From Streptomyces cucumeris (GTDB lineage Bacteria > Actinomycetota > Actinomycetes > Streptomycetales > Streptomycetaceae): 64,000 bases of DNA. Positions 42,895-50,440 of this stretch are shown piece by piece; position 1 is the stretch's first letter; each line of letters starts with the position of its first letter. Location: NCBI RefSeq assembly GCF_024295805.1, contig NZ_JANCLX010000001.1:186001-250000 (forward strand). The letters are read 5' to 3'. The position numbers and the translations under genes were made by a program. Below the pieces are notes generated by a model. The model was not told the origin of the DNA, did no database searches, and saw nothing but the letters and a program-made list of their open reading frames with translations.

Positions 42895-43733
42895 GCGACA
42901 CCCACCAGCGCCGCCTCGGCGTACCCGGCCCCGGTCTCCCGCAGCAGTCCGTCCAGGCGCGCGAAGACCTCGGCGGCGCGCACCCCGGGCCAGTCCTCCG
43001 GCAGCAGCGCGGCGGGCAGTCCGGGGTCGGCGTAGGGGAGCAGCCGCCAGGAGTCCAGGGCCAGCAGGTGGTCGCGATAGGCGTCCTCGGCGTCCTCGGG
43101 GGACGGACCGCGCTCGCTCCACCGGTGCAGCACCGGTTCGTGGTCGGCGAGGAACGCTCGGTGCCGGGCGGCCAGTTCGTCCAGGTCCCACCAGCGGCGC
43201 ACGGCCTCCGCGGTGGGCGTGAACCCGGCGTGGGCGCCGCGGAAGAGGTCCACGTACGGCGCGAGGCCGAGGCGCTGGAGGGTGTGCCGGGTCTCGTCGT
43301 AGAGCTGGTCCGGGGCGATCCAGACGCCCGGCGCGGCGGTGCCGAAGCCCAGCCGGGACAGCCGGGAGCGCAGCAGATGCCGTTTGTGGCGCTCCTGTTC
43401 GGGGACCGAGAAGACGGCGAGCAGCCAGCCCCGCCCGGTGTCCGCATCGGGGCCCGCGTAGATGCGCCGGTCGCCGTCGTCCAGGAGCTGCCGGGCATCG
43501 GCGGACAGCGAGTATCCGGCCGACCCGTCGGCCGTGCGGTCGGCGACCAGCAGTCCGCGCCGCTTGAGCCGGGAGACCGCCGAGCGCACCGACGGCGGAT
43601 CCACGCCCACCGCGCCCATCAGCCGGATCAGCGCCGCGATGGGCACCGGTCCGGCGGGACGGTCGGCGCTGCCGCGCCCGTAGGCGCCGTAGTAGCTGAC
43701 GATCAGGGAGCGCGGGGTGTGCTGGCCGGTCAC
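42891..43733 (-). CDS. PaaX-family transcription regulator
   Basis: A 280-residue PaaX-type repressor: N-terminal winged helix (LIRLMGAVGVDPPSVRSAVSRLKRRG), the middle domain GRGWLLAVFSVPEQERHKRHLLRSRLSRLGFG, and the C-terminal PaaX domain. E. coli PaaX responds to phenylacetyl-CoA, so an aryl-CoA effector is likely here. The GTG start is four bases after the CoA-ligase stop, forming a ligase-regulator operon. Its TAG stop and the TAG of the opposing gene overlap within one CTAG. Confidence 0.9.
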   Translation of the reverse strand: MTGQHTPRSLIVSYYGAYGRGSADRPAGPVPIAALIRLMGAVGVDPPSVRSAVSRLKRRGLLVADRTADGSAGYSLSADARQLLDDGDRRIYAGPDADTGRGWLLAVFSVPEQERHKRHLLRSRLSRLGFGTAAPGVWIAPDQLYDETRHTLQRLGLAPYVDLFRGAHAGFTPTAEAVRRWWDLDELAARHRAFLADHEPVLHRWSERGPSPEDAEDAYRDHLLALDSWRLLPYADPGLPAALLPEDWPGVRAAEVFARLDGLLRETGAGYAEAALVGVA

Positions 43734-43737
43734 GCGC

Positions 43738-45372
43738 TTACTGTAGAGCGCCCTCGCGCAGCCGGTAGCGCTGGAGCTTGCCGGTGGCCGTGCGGGGGAG
43801 GGCGTCCAGGAAGACGAAGACGCGCGGGCATTTGTACGGGGTGAGTTCGGCGGTGGTGAACTCCTTGAGCGCGGTGACGGTCTCCTCGGTGCCCGGCACA
43901 CCCGGCCGCAGCACCACATGGGCGACCACGACCATGCCCCGGGTGGGGTCCGGCCGTCCGGTGACCGCGGCTTCCACCACATCGGGGTGGCGCAGCAGGG
44001 CGTCCTCGACCTCCGGGCCCGCGATGTTGTACCCGGCGGAGATGATCATGTCGTCGGCGCGGGCCACATAGCGGAAGTAGCCATCCGGTTCGCGGACATA
44101 GGTGTCCCCGGTGAGGTTCCAGCCGTCGCGGACGTACTCCCGCTGCCGGTCGTCCGCCAGATAGCGGCAGCCGGTCGGTCCGCGCACCGCGAGCAGCCCC
44201 GGTTCGCCGTCCGGTACCGGGCGCAGCGCGGCGTCCACCACACGTGCCTCGAAACCGGGCACCGGAAGGCCGGTGGTGCCGGGGCGGATCGCCTCGTCCG
44301 CGGCGGCGATGAAGATATGCAGCAGCTCGGTGGCGCCGATGCCGTTGATGATCCGCAGACCGGTGGTCCGGTGCCAGTCGTGCCAGGTGGCGGCGGGCAG
44401 GTTCTCCCCGGCGGAGACACAGCGGCGCAGCGAGGAGATGTCGAACGCCTCCGGGGCGCCCTCGATCCTGCCCAGCATCGCGCGGTAGGCGGTGGGCGCG
44501 GTGAACAGCACCGAGATCCGGTGGCGCGCTATGTCGGCCAGCAGCCGTTCGGGTCCGCCCCAGTCGGCCAGCAGCGCCGACGCCCCGGCACGTAGCGGGA
44601 AGACCACCAGACCGCCGAGGCCGAAGGTGAAGCCCAGCGGCGGGCTGCCCGCGAAGACATCGTCCGGGGTGGGCCGCAGCACTTGGGCCGAGAAGGTGTC
44701 GGCGATGGCCAGCACATCGCGGTGGAAGTGCATACAGCCCTTAGGGCGTCCGGTCGTTCCGGAGGTGAAGGCGATCAGCGCGACATCGTCGGCGGAGGTC
44801 GCCACCGCCTCGTAGGCCGCGGGCGCGTCGGCGGCGAGCCGGATCAGGTCGTCGGGGCCGTCCCCGCCGAAGCGGGTGGTCCGAAGCTGAGGTATCCCGG
44901 CCTTCTCCAGCTCCTCGGCGCACCGGACGTCGCACAGGGCGTGCCGTATCCGGGCCATCTCGCAGACGGTGGCCAGTTCGCGGGAGCGCTGGGCGGCCAG
45001 CACGGTCACCGCGACCGCGCCCGCCTTCATCACCGCGAGCCAGCAGGCGGCCAGCCAGGGGGTGGTGGGGCCGCGCAGCAGCACCCGGTTGCCGGGGACC
45101 ACTCCGAGGGTGGTGGTGAGGGTGTGCGCGATCCGGTCGACGTGACCGCGCAGTTCGCCGTAGGTCCACACCTCGCCGCGGGCGCCGCGCAGGGCGGGCC
45201 GGTCGGCGCCGTACCGCTCCAGCGTGCGGTCCAGCAGCTCCGTCCCGCAGTTGAGACGGTCGGGGGCGCGCTGTCCGGGGAGGCCGAGCAGCAGCTCGGG
45301 CCACTGGTCCGGGGGCGGGAGATGGTCACGGGCGAAGGTGTCGGTGTGGCCCGACGGTCTGAGCTCCCTCAC
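43738..45372 (-). CDS. Aryl-CoA ligase, 2-aminobenzoate/benzoate type
   Basis: A 544-residue ANL-superfamily ligase that activates an aromatic acid with ATP and CoA. The P-loop FTSGTTGRPKGCMHFH, INGIGATELLHIF, GWNLTGDTYVREPDGYFRYVARADD and the C-terminal Lys in RTATGKLQRYRL are present, and the N-terminus HTDTFARDHLPPPDQWPELL matches benzoate/2-aminobenzoate-CoA ligases. I chose the GTG at 45372, which has GAGGGG eight bases upstream, over the ATG at 45411. Pathway context suggests anthranilate, but benzoate or salicylate is possible. Confidence 0.88.
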   Translation of the reverse strand: MRELRPSGHTDTFARDHLPPPDQWPELLLGLPGQRAPDRLNCGTELLDRTLERYGADRPALRGARGEVWTYGELRGHVDRIAHTLTTTLGVVPGNRVLLRGPTTPWLAACWLAVMKAGAVAVTVLAAQRSRELATVCEMARIRHALCDVRCAEELEKAGIPQLRTTRFGGDGPDDLIRLAADAPAAYEAVATSADDVALIAFTSGTTGRPKGCMHFHRDVLAIADTFSAQVLRPTPDDVFAGSPPLGFTFGLGGLVVFPLRAGASALLADWGGPERLLADIARHRISVLFTAPTAYRAMLGRIEGAPEAFDISSLRRCVSAGENLPAATWHDWHRTTGLRIINGIGATELLHIFIAAADEAIRPGTTGLPVPGFEARVVDAALRPVPDGEPGLLAVRGPTGCRYLADDRQREYVRDGWNLTGDTYVREPDGYFRYVARADDMIISAGYNIAGPEVEDALLRHPDVVEAAVTGRPDPTRGMVVVAHVVLRPGVPGTEETVTALKEFTTAELTPYKCPRVFVFLDALPRTATGKLQRYRLREGALQ

Positions 45373-45447
45373 GGACGCGCCCCCTCTGCCTGCCCGGATT
45401 GTCTGCCGCATGGCTGCCTGAAGTCGCTGAGTCAGCGTAACGTGATG

Positions 45448-45474
45448 GTGACGACAGTCAATATGCCGCGATAA
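45448..45474 (+). promoter_or_regulatory. Shared 27-bp operator/promoter motif, copy 2
   Basis: Same GTGACGACAGTCA start, ATGC core and GATAA end as at 39663-39689, with four differences. It lies in the divergent region between the CoA ligase and the acyl-CoA dehydrogenase, 26 bases before the GTG of the latter, and could control both directions. Confidence 0.7.
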
Positions 45475-45499
45475 AGGTTGTGCTGAGGGAGGGTGCCCC

Positions 45500-46624
45500 G
45501 TGTCGTCTTTCGCACTGGATCCGGAGCGGCGTCACTGGTGCGCGCGGCTGCGCGCACTGGCCCGCGATCGGTTGCGTCCCCTCGCGGAGGGCGGTGTGCC
45601 CGGCCGTCTCAACCGCCCGCTGACCGCCGCCCTCGGTGAATACGGCCTGCTGCGGCGGCTGTTCCCGGCCGGAGCGCCGGTCCGCGCACTCGATCTGTGT
45701 CTGCTGCGCGAATCGCTCGCCATGGAGTGCACGGAGGCGGAGACCGCGCTCGCCCTCCAGGGGCTCGGCGCCTATCCGATCGTGCTGTCCGGCACCGAGA
45801 AGCAGTACGCGCGCTGGATGCCCAGGGTGCGGGAGGGCCATGTGGTGGCCGCCTTCGCGCTGAGCGAGCCGCAGGCCGGTTCCGACGCCGCGGCCCTGAG
45901 CCTGCGGGCCGAGCGGGACGGCCCCTCCGGATGGCGGCTGACCGGTGAGAAGTGCTGGATCTCCAACGCTCCCGAGGCCGACTTCACCGTGGTGTTCGCC
46001 CGGACCACCGAGGACGCGGGGTCCCGCGGGGTCACCGCCTTCCTGGTGCCCGCCGACCGCCCCGGACTCGGCGGTGAGCCACTGGAGATGCTCAGCCCGC
46101 ACCCCATCGGCCGGCTGGTCTTCGACGGGGTGCCGGTCACGGGGGAGGACGTGCTGGGCGAGCCCGACGCGGGCTTCGGCGTCGCCATGCGCACCCTCAA
46201 CCTCATGCGGCCGAGCGTGGGCGCGTTCGCGGTCGGCATGGCGCAGGCCGCGCTGGACGCGGCGCTGGCGCACGCCGAGCGGCGCACCGCCTTCGGCGGA
46301 CCGCTGAAGGACCTCCAGTCCGTCGCCCACCAGCTCGCCGAGATGGCCACTCGTACCGAGGCCGCCCGGCTGCTGGTCTACGCGGCGGCGAGCGCCTACG
46401 ACGACGACGCGCCCGACATCGCCCGCCGCTCCGCCATGGCCAAGCTGCTGGCGACCGAGACCGCGCAGTTCGTCGTGGACACCGCCGTGCAGATCCACGG
46501 CGCCCGCGCCCTGCAGCGGGGGCATCTGCTCGAGCACCTCTACCGGGAGGTCCGCGCCCCGCGCATCTACGAGGGCGCGACCGAGGTCCAGCGCACCATC
46601 ATCGCGAAGGAGTTGTACCGGTGA
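45500..46624 (+). CDS. Acyl-CoA dehydrogenase
   Basis: A 374-residue FAD enzyme with FALSEPQAGSDAAAL, KCWISNA, and the C-terminal catalytic Glu region IYEGATEVQRTIIAKELY. In the proposed pathway it oxidises the alicyclic CoA ester made by the monooxygenase/reductase. GAGGGAGG precedes the GTG start, and the stop overlaps ridA by four bases. Confidence 0.91.
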   Translation: MSSFALDPERRHWCARLRALARDRLRPLAEGGVPGRLNRPLTAALGEYGLLRRLFPAGAPVRALDLCLLRESLAMECTEAETALALQGLGAYPIVLSGTEKQYARWMPRVREGHVVAAFALSEPQAGSDAAALSLRAERDGPSGWRLTGEKCWISNAPEADFTVVFARTTEDAGSRGVTAFLVPADRPGLGGEPLEMLSPHPIGRLVFDGVPVTGEDVLGEPDAGFGVAMRTLNLMRPSVGAFAVGMAQAALDAALAHAERRTAFGGPLKDLQSVAHQLAEMATRTEAARLLVYAAASAYDDDAPDIARRSAMAKLLATETAQFVVDTAVQIHGARALQRGHLLEHLYREVRAPRIYEGATEVQRTIIAKELYR

Positions 46625-47034
46625 CGGAACTGACAGGTGCCGTAGCGCGCATCAACCCCGCCGAACTGTCCCCGCCCACCGGCTTCAGCCACGCCGTCAC
46701 GGCACTGGGCGGACGGCTGGTGTTCCTGGCCGGGCAGACCGCCCTGGACGGCGCCGGGAAGATCGTCGGCGACACCCTGCCCGCCCAGTTCCGGCAGGCG
46801 CTGGCCAATCTGCTCACCGCGCTGGCGGCGGCGGGCGGTGCCCCGGCCGACCTCGCCCGGCTGACCGTGTACGCCCGCGATGTCGCCGACTATCGCGCGC
46901 ATGCGTCCGAACTCGGCCGTATCTGGCAGGAGATGGCGGGCCGCGACTACCCGGCGATGGCGGTCATCGGCATCGTCCGGCTCTGGGACGAGGAGGCGAT
47001 GGTGGAACTGGAAGGGATCGCCGTACTGCCCTAG
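46621..47034 (+). CDS. ridA: RidA/YjgF-family enamine/imine deaminase
   Basis: A 137-residue RidA-like protein with GFSHAVTALGGRLVFLAGQTALD, the arginine-equivalent region DLARLTVYARDVADYRAH, and YPAMAVIGIVRLWDEEAMVELEGIAVLP. RidA hydrolyses reactive enamines/imines; in the aminobenzoate pathway the ring amino group must leave as ammonia, so this gene fits the cluster well. The final segment lacks some residues of canonical RidA, so a dedicated substrate is likely. Translationally coupled to the dehydrogenase. Confidence 0.88.
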   Translation: MTELTGAVARINPAELSPPTGFSHAVTALGGRLVFLAGQTALDGAGKIVGDTLPAQFRQALANLLTALAAAGGAPADLARLTVYARDVADYRAHASELGRIWQEMAGRDYPAMAVIGIVRLWDEEAMVELEGIAVLP

Positions 47035-47053
47035 GCGGACGCCCCGACCCCGC

Positions 47054-47083
47054 TTGCTTCGTTATTCCGTAATAACGTAATCT
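47054..47083 (+). promoter_or_regulatory. Promoter with a palindromic operator filling the spacer
   Basis: TTGCTT (47054-47059) and TAATCT (47078-47083) are 18 bases apart, and the 18 bases between are the inverted repeat CGTTATT-ccgt-AATAACG. The ATG of the ArsR-type gene follows seven bases after the -10, so the mRNA is probably leaderless. Binding of a dimer here would block RNA polymerase directly, consistent with autorepression. Confidence 0.75.
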
Positions 47084-47090
47084 CTGGGTC

Positions 47091-47624
47091 ATGGCTTCCG
47101 ACTCGTTGCAGCGGCGCATCGACGCGCTGGAAGAGCGGGTGGCGCGGCTGGAAACCGCGCGGGACGCCTCCCGGGACGCGGAGTCCGCGCCCCGGGAGGA
47201 CACGTTCTGGGCGCTCGAAGGGCTGCGTCACCGGCTCGCCGGGCGCGGCCAGGTGCTGTTCACCGGTGCGCTCGACCTGCCCACCGGTGAGCACTACGAG
47301 TGGCAGCAGGGCGCGTACGCGGACGGGGTGCTCGCCGCCGACTGGGCCGAGTACGCCGCGTCGTACGCCGCGCTGGGCCATCCGGTGCGGCTCACGCTGC
47401 TGCGCGCGGTGCTGCGCGGCACGCGCTCGGCGACCGAGCTCCAGGACGTGGCCGGGCTGAACACGACCGGTCAGCTTTACCACCACCTGAAGCAGCTCAC
47501 TGCCACGGGCTGGCTCCAGGCCGAGGGCCGCGGCCACTACCACGTGCCCGCGGGCCGGGTGGTGCCGCTGCTGGTGCTGGTGTCGGCCGTGGTGCCGCCC
47601 GGAAGCCACCAGGAAACGGAATGA
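47091..47624 (+). CDS. ArsR-type winged-helix regulator
   Basis: A 177-residue protein with an N-terminal coiled coil (LQRRIDALEERVARLE) and a C-terminal ArsR-like winged helix (YAALGHPVRLTLLRAVLRGTRSATELQDVAGLNTTGQLYHHLKQLTATGWL). No metal-binding cysteine box (ELCVCDL) is present, so it senses something other than metal. The stop is 14 bases before the hydrolase ATG; an overlapping ATGA at 47621 would also couple translation. It likely controls itself and the downstream hydrolase gene. Confidence 0.85.
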   Translation: MASDSLQRRIDALEERVARLETARDASRDAESAPREDTFWALEGLRHRLAGRGQVLFTGALDLPTGEHYEWQQGAYADGVLAADWAEYAASYAALGHPVRLTLLRAVLRGTRSATELQDVAGLNTTGQLYHHLKQLTATGWLQAEGRGHYHVPAGRVVPLLVLVSAVVPPGSHQETE

Positions 47625-47638
47625 CGGGGGAGTCACCC

Positions 47639-48760
47639 ATGAACCGAAGGACCTTTCTGATGACCGCGACCGCCGCCGCCACCGGCGCGTCGGTCGCGGG
47701 CGCGGCGCTGCTGCCCGGCAGCGCGGCGGCGGCGGGCGGACCGTCCGCCCGCATGCGGCGGGCCCTGGAGAAGGCGCTGGCCTCCGGCGCCCCGGGCGCG
47801 GTCTGCGGAGTCATCCGCGGCGGACGCACGCATGTCGAGGGCGCGGGCCGGCTCCGGGCCCGCGGCGGACGCGCGGTGGTGCCGGACGGCGGGACGGTGT
47901 TCCAGCTCGGCTCGATCGGCAAGACGCTCACCGCCACCGCGCTCGCCCGCGCCGTCCACGCGGGCACCACCCGCCTCGACGCCCCGCTGACACTGCCCGC
48001 CCGGTTCCCCGTCCCGCACAAGGGCGGCCGCCGGATCACCCTGCGCGATCTGGCCACCCACAGCTCCGGGCTGCCCTCACTGCCGCCGAACCTCTTCACC
48101 GAGGCCGATCCGTACAACCCCTACGCCCACTACACCCTGGACGACCTCGCCGAAGGGCTGGCCGCGACGGAACTGGCGACGGTGCCGGGGAAGACCTACG
48201 CCTACTCCAACCTCGGCTTCGGACTGCTCGGCCAGGCCCTGGCCTTCGACGGTGTGGACGCGATGCTCCGGCGCCGGGTCACCGGACCGCTGGGCCTGCG
48301 GGACACCAGGACGACGCTGACGCGGGACATGGCGGCCCGCAAGGCCGTCGGCCACCTCGAGGGCAAGGCCGTACCGGACTGGCGCGACCCGGTGCTCAGC
48401 GCCGCGGGCACCTCGATGTACAGCACCGCCGACGACATGCTGCGCTACCTCGGCGCCCAGCTCCGGCCGGAGCGCTCACCGTTCCGTGAGGCCGTCGAGC
48501 TGACCCAGCGCCCGCACTTCACCGCGGACGAGGGGCTGCGCCTCGGCCTCGGCTGGCACCTCTCCCCGCTGCCGAGCGGTCACACCATGGCCTGGCACAA
48601 CGGCGGCACCGGCGGCTTCAGCAGTTGCGCGGCGTTCAGCCGGGGCAGCGGTACGGCGGTGGTGATGATGGTGAACACCGCCAGTGAGGAGACCGAGGAC
48701 CAGGCCCGCCCGGTCGACGCCCTCACCATCGGACTGCTGCGCGAACTCGACGCGGCCTGA
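47639..48760 (+). CDS. Exported serine hydrolase, class C beta-lactamase/DD-peptidase family
   Basis: A 373-residue protein beginning with a Tat-type signal (NRRTFLMTATAAATG...LLPGSAAAAG; twin Arg followed by TFL). Catalytic motifs are SxxK in QLGSIGKTL, YxN in AYSNLGFG, and HNGGTGG near the C-terminus in place of KTG. These serine hydrolases include esterases, D-aminopeptidases and beta-lactamases; resistance should not be assumed. GGGGGAG lies six bases before the ATG. Confidence 0.88.
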   Translation: MNRRTFLMTATAAATGASVAGAALLPGSAAAAGGPSARMRRALEKALASGAPGAVCGVIRGGRTHVEGAGRLRARGGRAVVPDGGTVFQLGSIGKTLTATALARAVHAGTTRLDAPLTLPARFPVPHKGGRRITLRDLATHSSGLPSLPPNLFTEADPYNPYAHYTLDDLAEGLAATELATVPGKTYAYSNLGFGLLGQALAFDGVDAMLRRRVTGPLGLRDTRTTLTRDMAARKAVGHLEGKAVPDWRDPVLSAAGTSMYSTADDMLRYLGAQLRPERSPFREAVELTQRPHFTADEGLRLGLGWHLSPLPSGHTMAWHNGGTGGFSSCAAFSRGSGTAVVMMVNTASEETEDQARPVDALTIGLLRELDAA

Positions 48761-48789
48761 TCCGGACCACCCGGGGGAAACACCGTCGC

Positions 48790-50277
48790 TTACTGCAGGT
48801 GCCCTGGGGTCGCCCTCTCGATCGCCGGCGGCTTCCAGCCGGTGCCGTCGAGCAGTCCGGGCAGGGCGTCGGGGGAGGGGCCGTAGAGGCGCCACATGAG
48901 ACTGAAACCGTCCTCGGGCGCCGGAAGCCAGTTCTTCCGCTCGGCCTTGTCGGTCGGCTCATCGTGCTGGACGTAGAGATCGATGGAGCCGTCGCTGTTG
49001 CGGTGCAGATCCGAGCGGTCGTTGAGCACGTACCGGTCGATCGGGTTCGGCACGAAGAACCCGTTCTTGTCGTACATGGTCAGGGACCAGAAGCCCTTCA
49101 CCGGTGGCATCTGCCCGGCCGGGATGTGCAGCACGTACCTGTTGGCACCCGAGAGCGGCCGGGACTGCCTGTCGGTCCGTGCGAAGGGGTACACGGAGAT
49201 GTGCGACAGCGGCGCTCCGAGGCCGATCTGGTCCACGACGGCCCGCCGTCGGTAGTCGGTGCCGTAGGCGCCGGTGTTCATCACGAGGTACCCGTTGTGA
49301 GCCGGTGCGCTGGCGGCGTACATCCGCTTCACCACATCGTCGGTGTGCGCCCGGCCCTGGGCGACCGCGTCCCGCATCCCGCGCAGGGTGGCGGCACTGA
49401 GCCGGTGGCTGCGGGCGGGGTCCATACCCGGTCCGACACCGATCCGCTTGAGCCGCTTGAGCAGCCTCCGGTCCCCGGGCATCGGCTTGAAGGTCCGCAG
49501 TTCCCTGCCGAGCGCGGTGTAGAACGTCAGCGGGTCGTCACCGGGCTGGGTGCCGGGAACCGTGGCGATGTTCAGTGTGGTGTCCGGGGGAGACGGCTTC
49601 GGCGGGGTGTGCGGCCGGCCGTAGCGGGACAGCGGGGTGACCGTGTACCGCTTCTGGATCGCGTTGACGGCCGGGGTGTCCGACGCGCCGCGGATCAGCG
49701 TGCGGCCGAGGATCCACACGCGCTTGTAGGGCGATTCGATGCGGTGCACCCCGGCGGGCAGGTCGCCGGTGTATCCGGGGGGTACGACGGCGAAGTCGCC
49801 GCCACGGGTCAGCCGGTGGGTCCCCTTGTCGCGTGGCCCGTCATGCGAGGTGATGTTGTAGAAGTTCTCCGTCCAGGGCGTCAGCATCTCCATGACGTAG
49901 AACCGGTTCTTGATCGCCGGCACATGGATCACCTGCGGCTCGTCGGACAGGTCGAGCCATGCGAGCGAGTACAGCGTGTCGGCGTTGGGTGCGACGACGG
50001 ATCGCTGATCCGGCCTGGGAACCACCAGCTTCGGCAGGTGGTTGAACTGGTTGACCGGCCCGTTGCCCGAGCCGTCGGAGACATTGACGCTCGTCGAGGT
50101 CTGGAACAGGCGCTCGGTGTCCAGGAGCGGCAGGCCGTAGTCGTACGCCCGCTGTCCGAGGGCGTAGCCGGTGCGGTAGTCGCCGCCCTTGCCCTCCTTG
50201 GAATCCGCGCTGGCGGCGGCCGGCACGAGCAGCACACCCGCGACCACAGCCGCTGCGACCTTGGTGAGGTACTTCAA
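48790..50277 (-). CDS. Exported DUF1254/DUF1214 protein with TTG start
   Basis: A 495-residue protein with a signal peptide (KYLTKVAAAVVAGVLLVPAAASA) and the two linked domains DUF1254 (about 40-160, VNQFNHLPKLVVPRPDQRSVVAPNADTLYS) and DUF1214 (about 370-480, GANRYVLHIPAGQMPPVKGFWSLTMYD). The start must be TTG at 50277, because no ATG or GTG precedes the signal in a sensible place and AAGGGG lies eight bases upstream. The longer upstream frame has no signal. Function is unknown; such proteins are often near lipid or xenobiotic genes. It lies next to the PucR gene and shares its strand. Confidence 0.85.
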   Translation of the reverse strand: MKYLTKVAAAVVAGVLLVPAAASADSKEGKGGDYRTGYALGQRAYDYGLPLLDTERLFQTSTSVNVSDGSGNGPVNQFNHLPKLVVPRPDQRSVVAPNADTLYSLAWLDLSDEPQVIHVPAIKNRFYVMEMLTPWTENFYNITSHDGPRDKGTHRLTRGGDFAVVPPGYTGDLPAGVHRIESPYKRVWILGRTLIRGASDTPAVNAIQKRYTVTPLSRYGRPHTPPKPSPPDTTLNIATVPGTQPGDDPLTFYTALGRELRTFKPMPGDRRLLKRLKRIGVGPGMDPARSHRLSAATLRGMRDAVAQGRAHTDDVVKRMYAASAPAHNGYLVMNTGAYGTDYRRRAVVDQIGLGAPLSHISVYPFARTDRQSRPLSGANRYVLHIPAGQMPPVKGFWSLTMYDKNGFFVPNPIDRYVLNDRSDLHRNSDGSIDLYVQHDEPTDKAERKNWLPAPEDGFSLMWRLYGPSPDALPGLLDGTGWKPPAIERATPGHLQ

Positions 50278-50360
50278 TTCCGGTGCCCCTTCCGGTTGTC
50301 GTGTACGAGGTCCGGCGGGCGAAGTTATGCGAGCGCGACGGACGGCGTCTCGGCGTGAAG

Positions 50361-50387
50361 CGACAAAATGGCGGGGGTGGTTTGTCG
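50361..50387. promoter_or_regulatory. Inverted repeat CGACAAA / TTTGTCG before the DUF1254 gene
   Basis: Seven-base arms separated by 13 bases, 84 bases upstream of the TTG start. The half-site CGACAA also occurs in the palindrome at 51782-51800, so one regulator, probably the PucR protein encoded between them, may bind both. Confidence 0.5.
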
Positions 50388-50440
50388 TCGAGCGCCAAGG
50401 ACCACGGCCCCGGCCGCGCCGCGGTCGGCTCGGCGGCACC

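Noticed and set aside
47639-48760. Calling the Tat-exported hydrolase an antibiotic-resistance beta-lactamase
   Set aside because: Only the broad SxxK/YxN serine-hydrolase motifs are seen; the third motif is HNGG, as in esterases and peptidases too.
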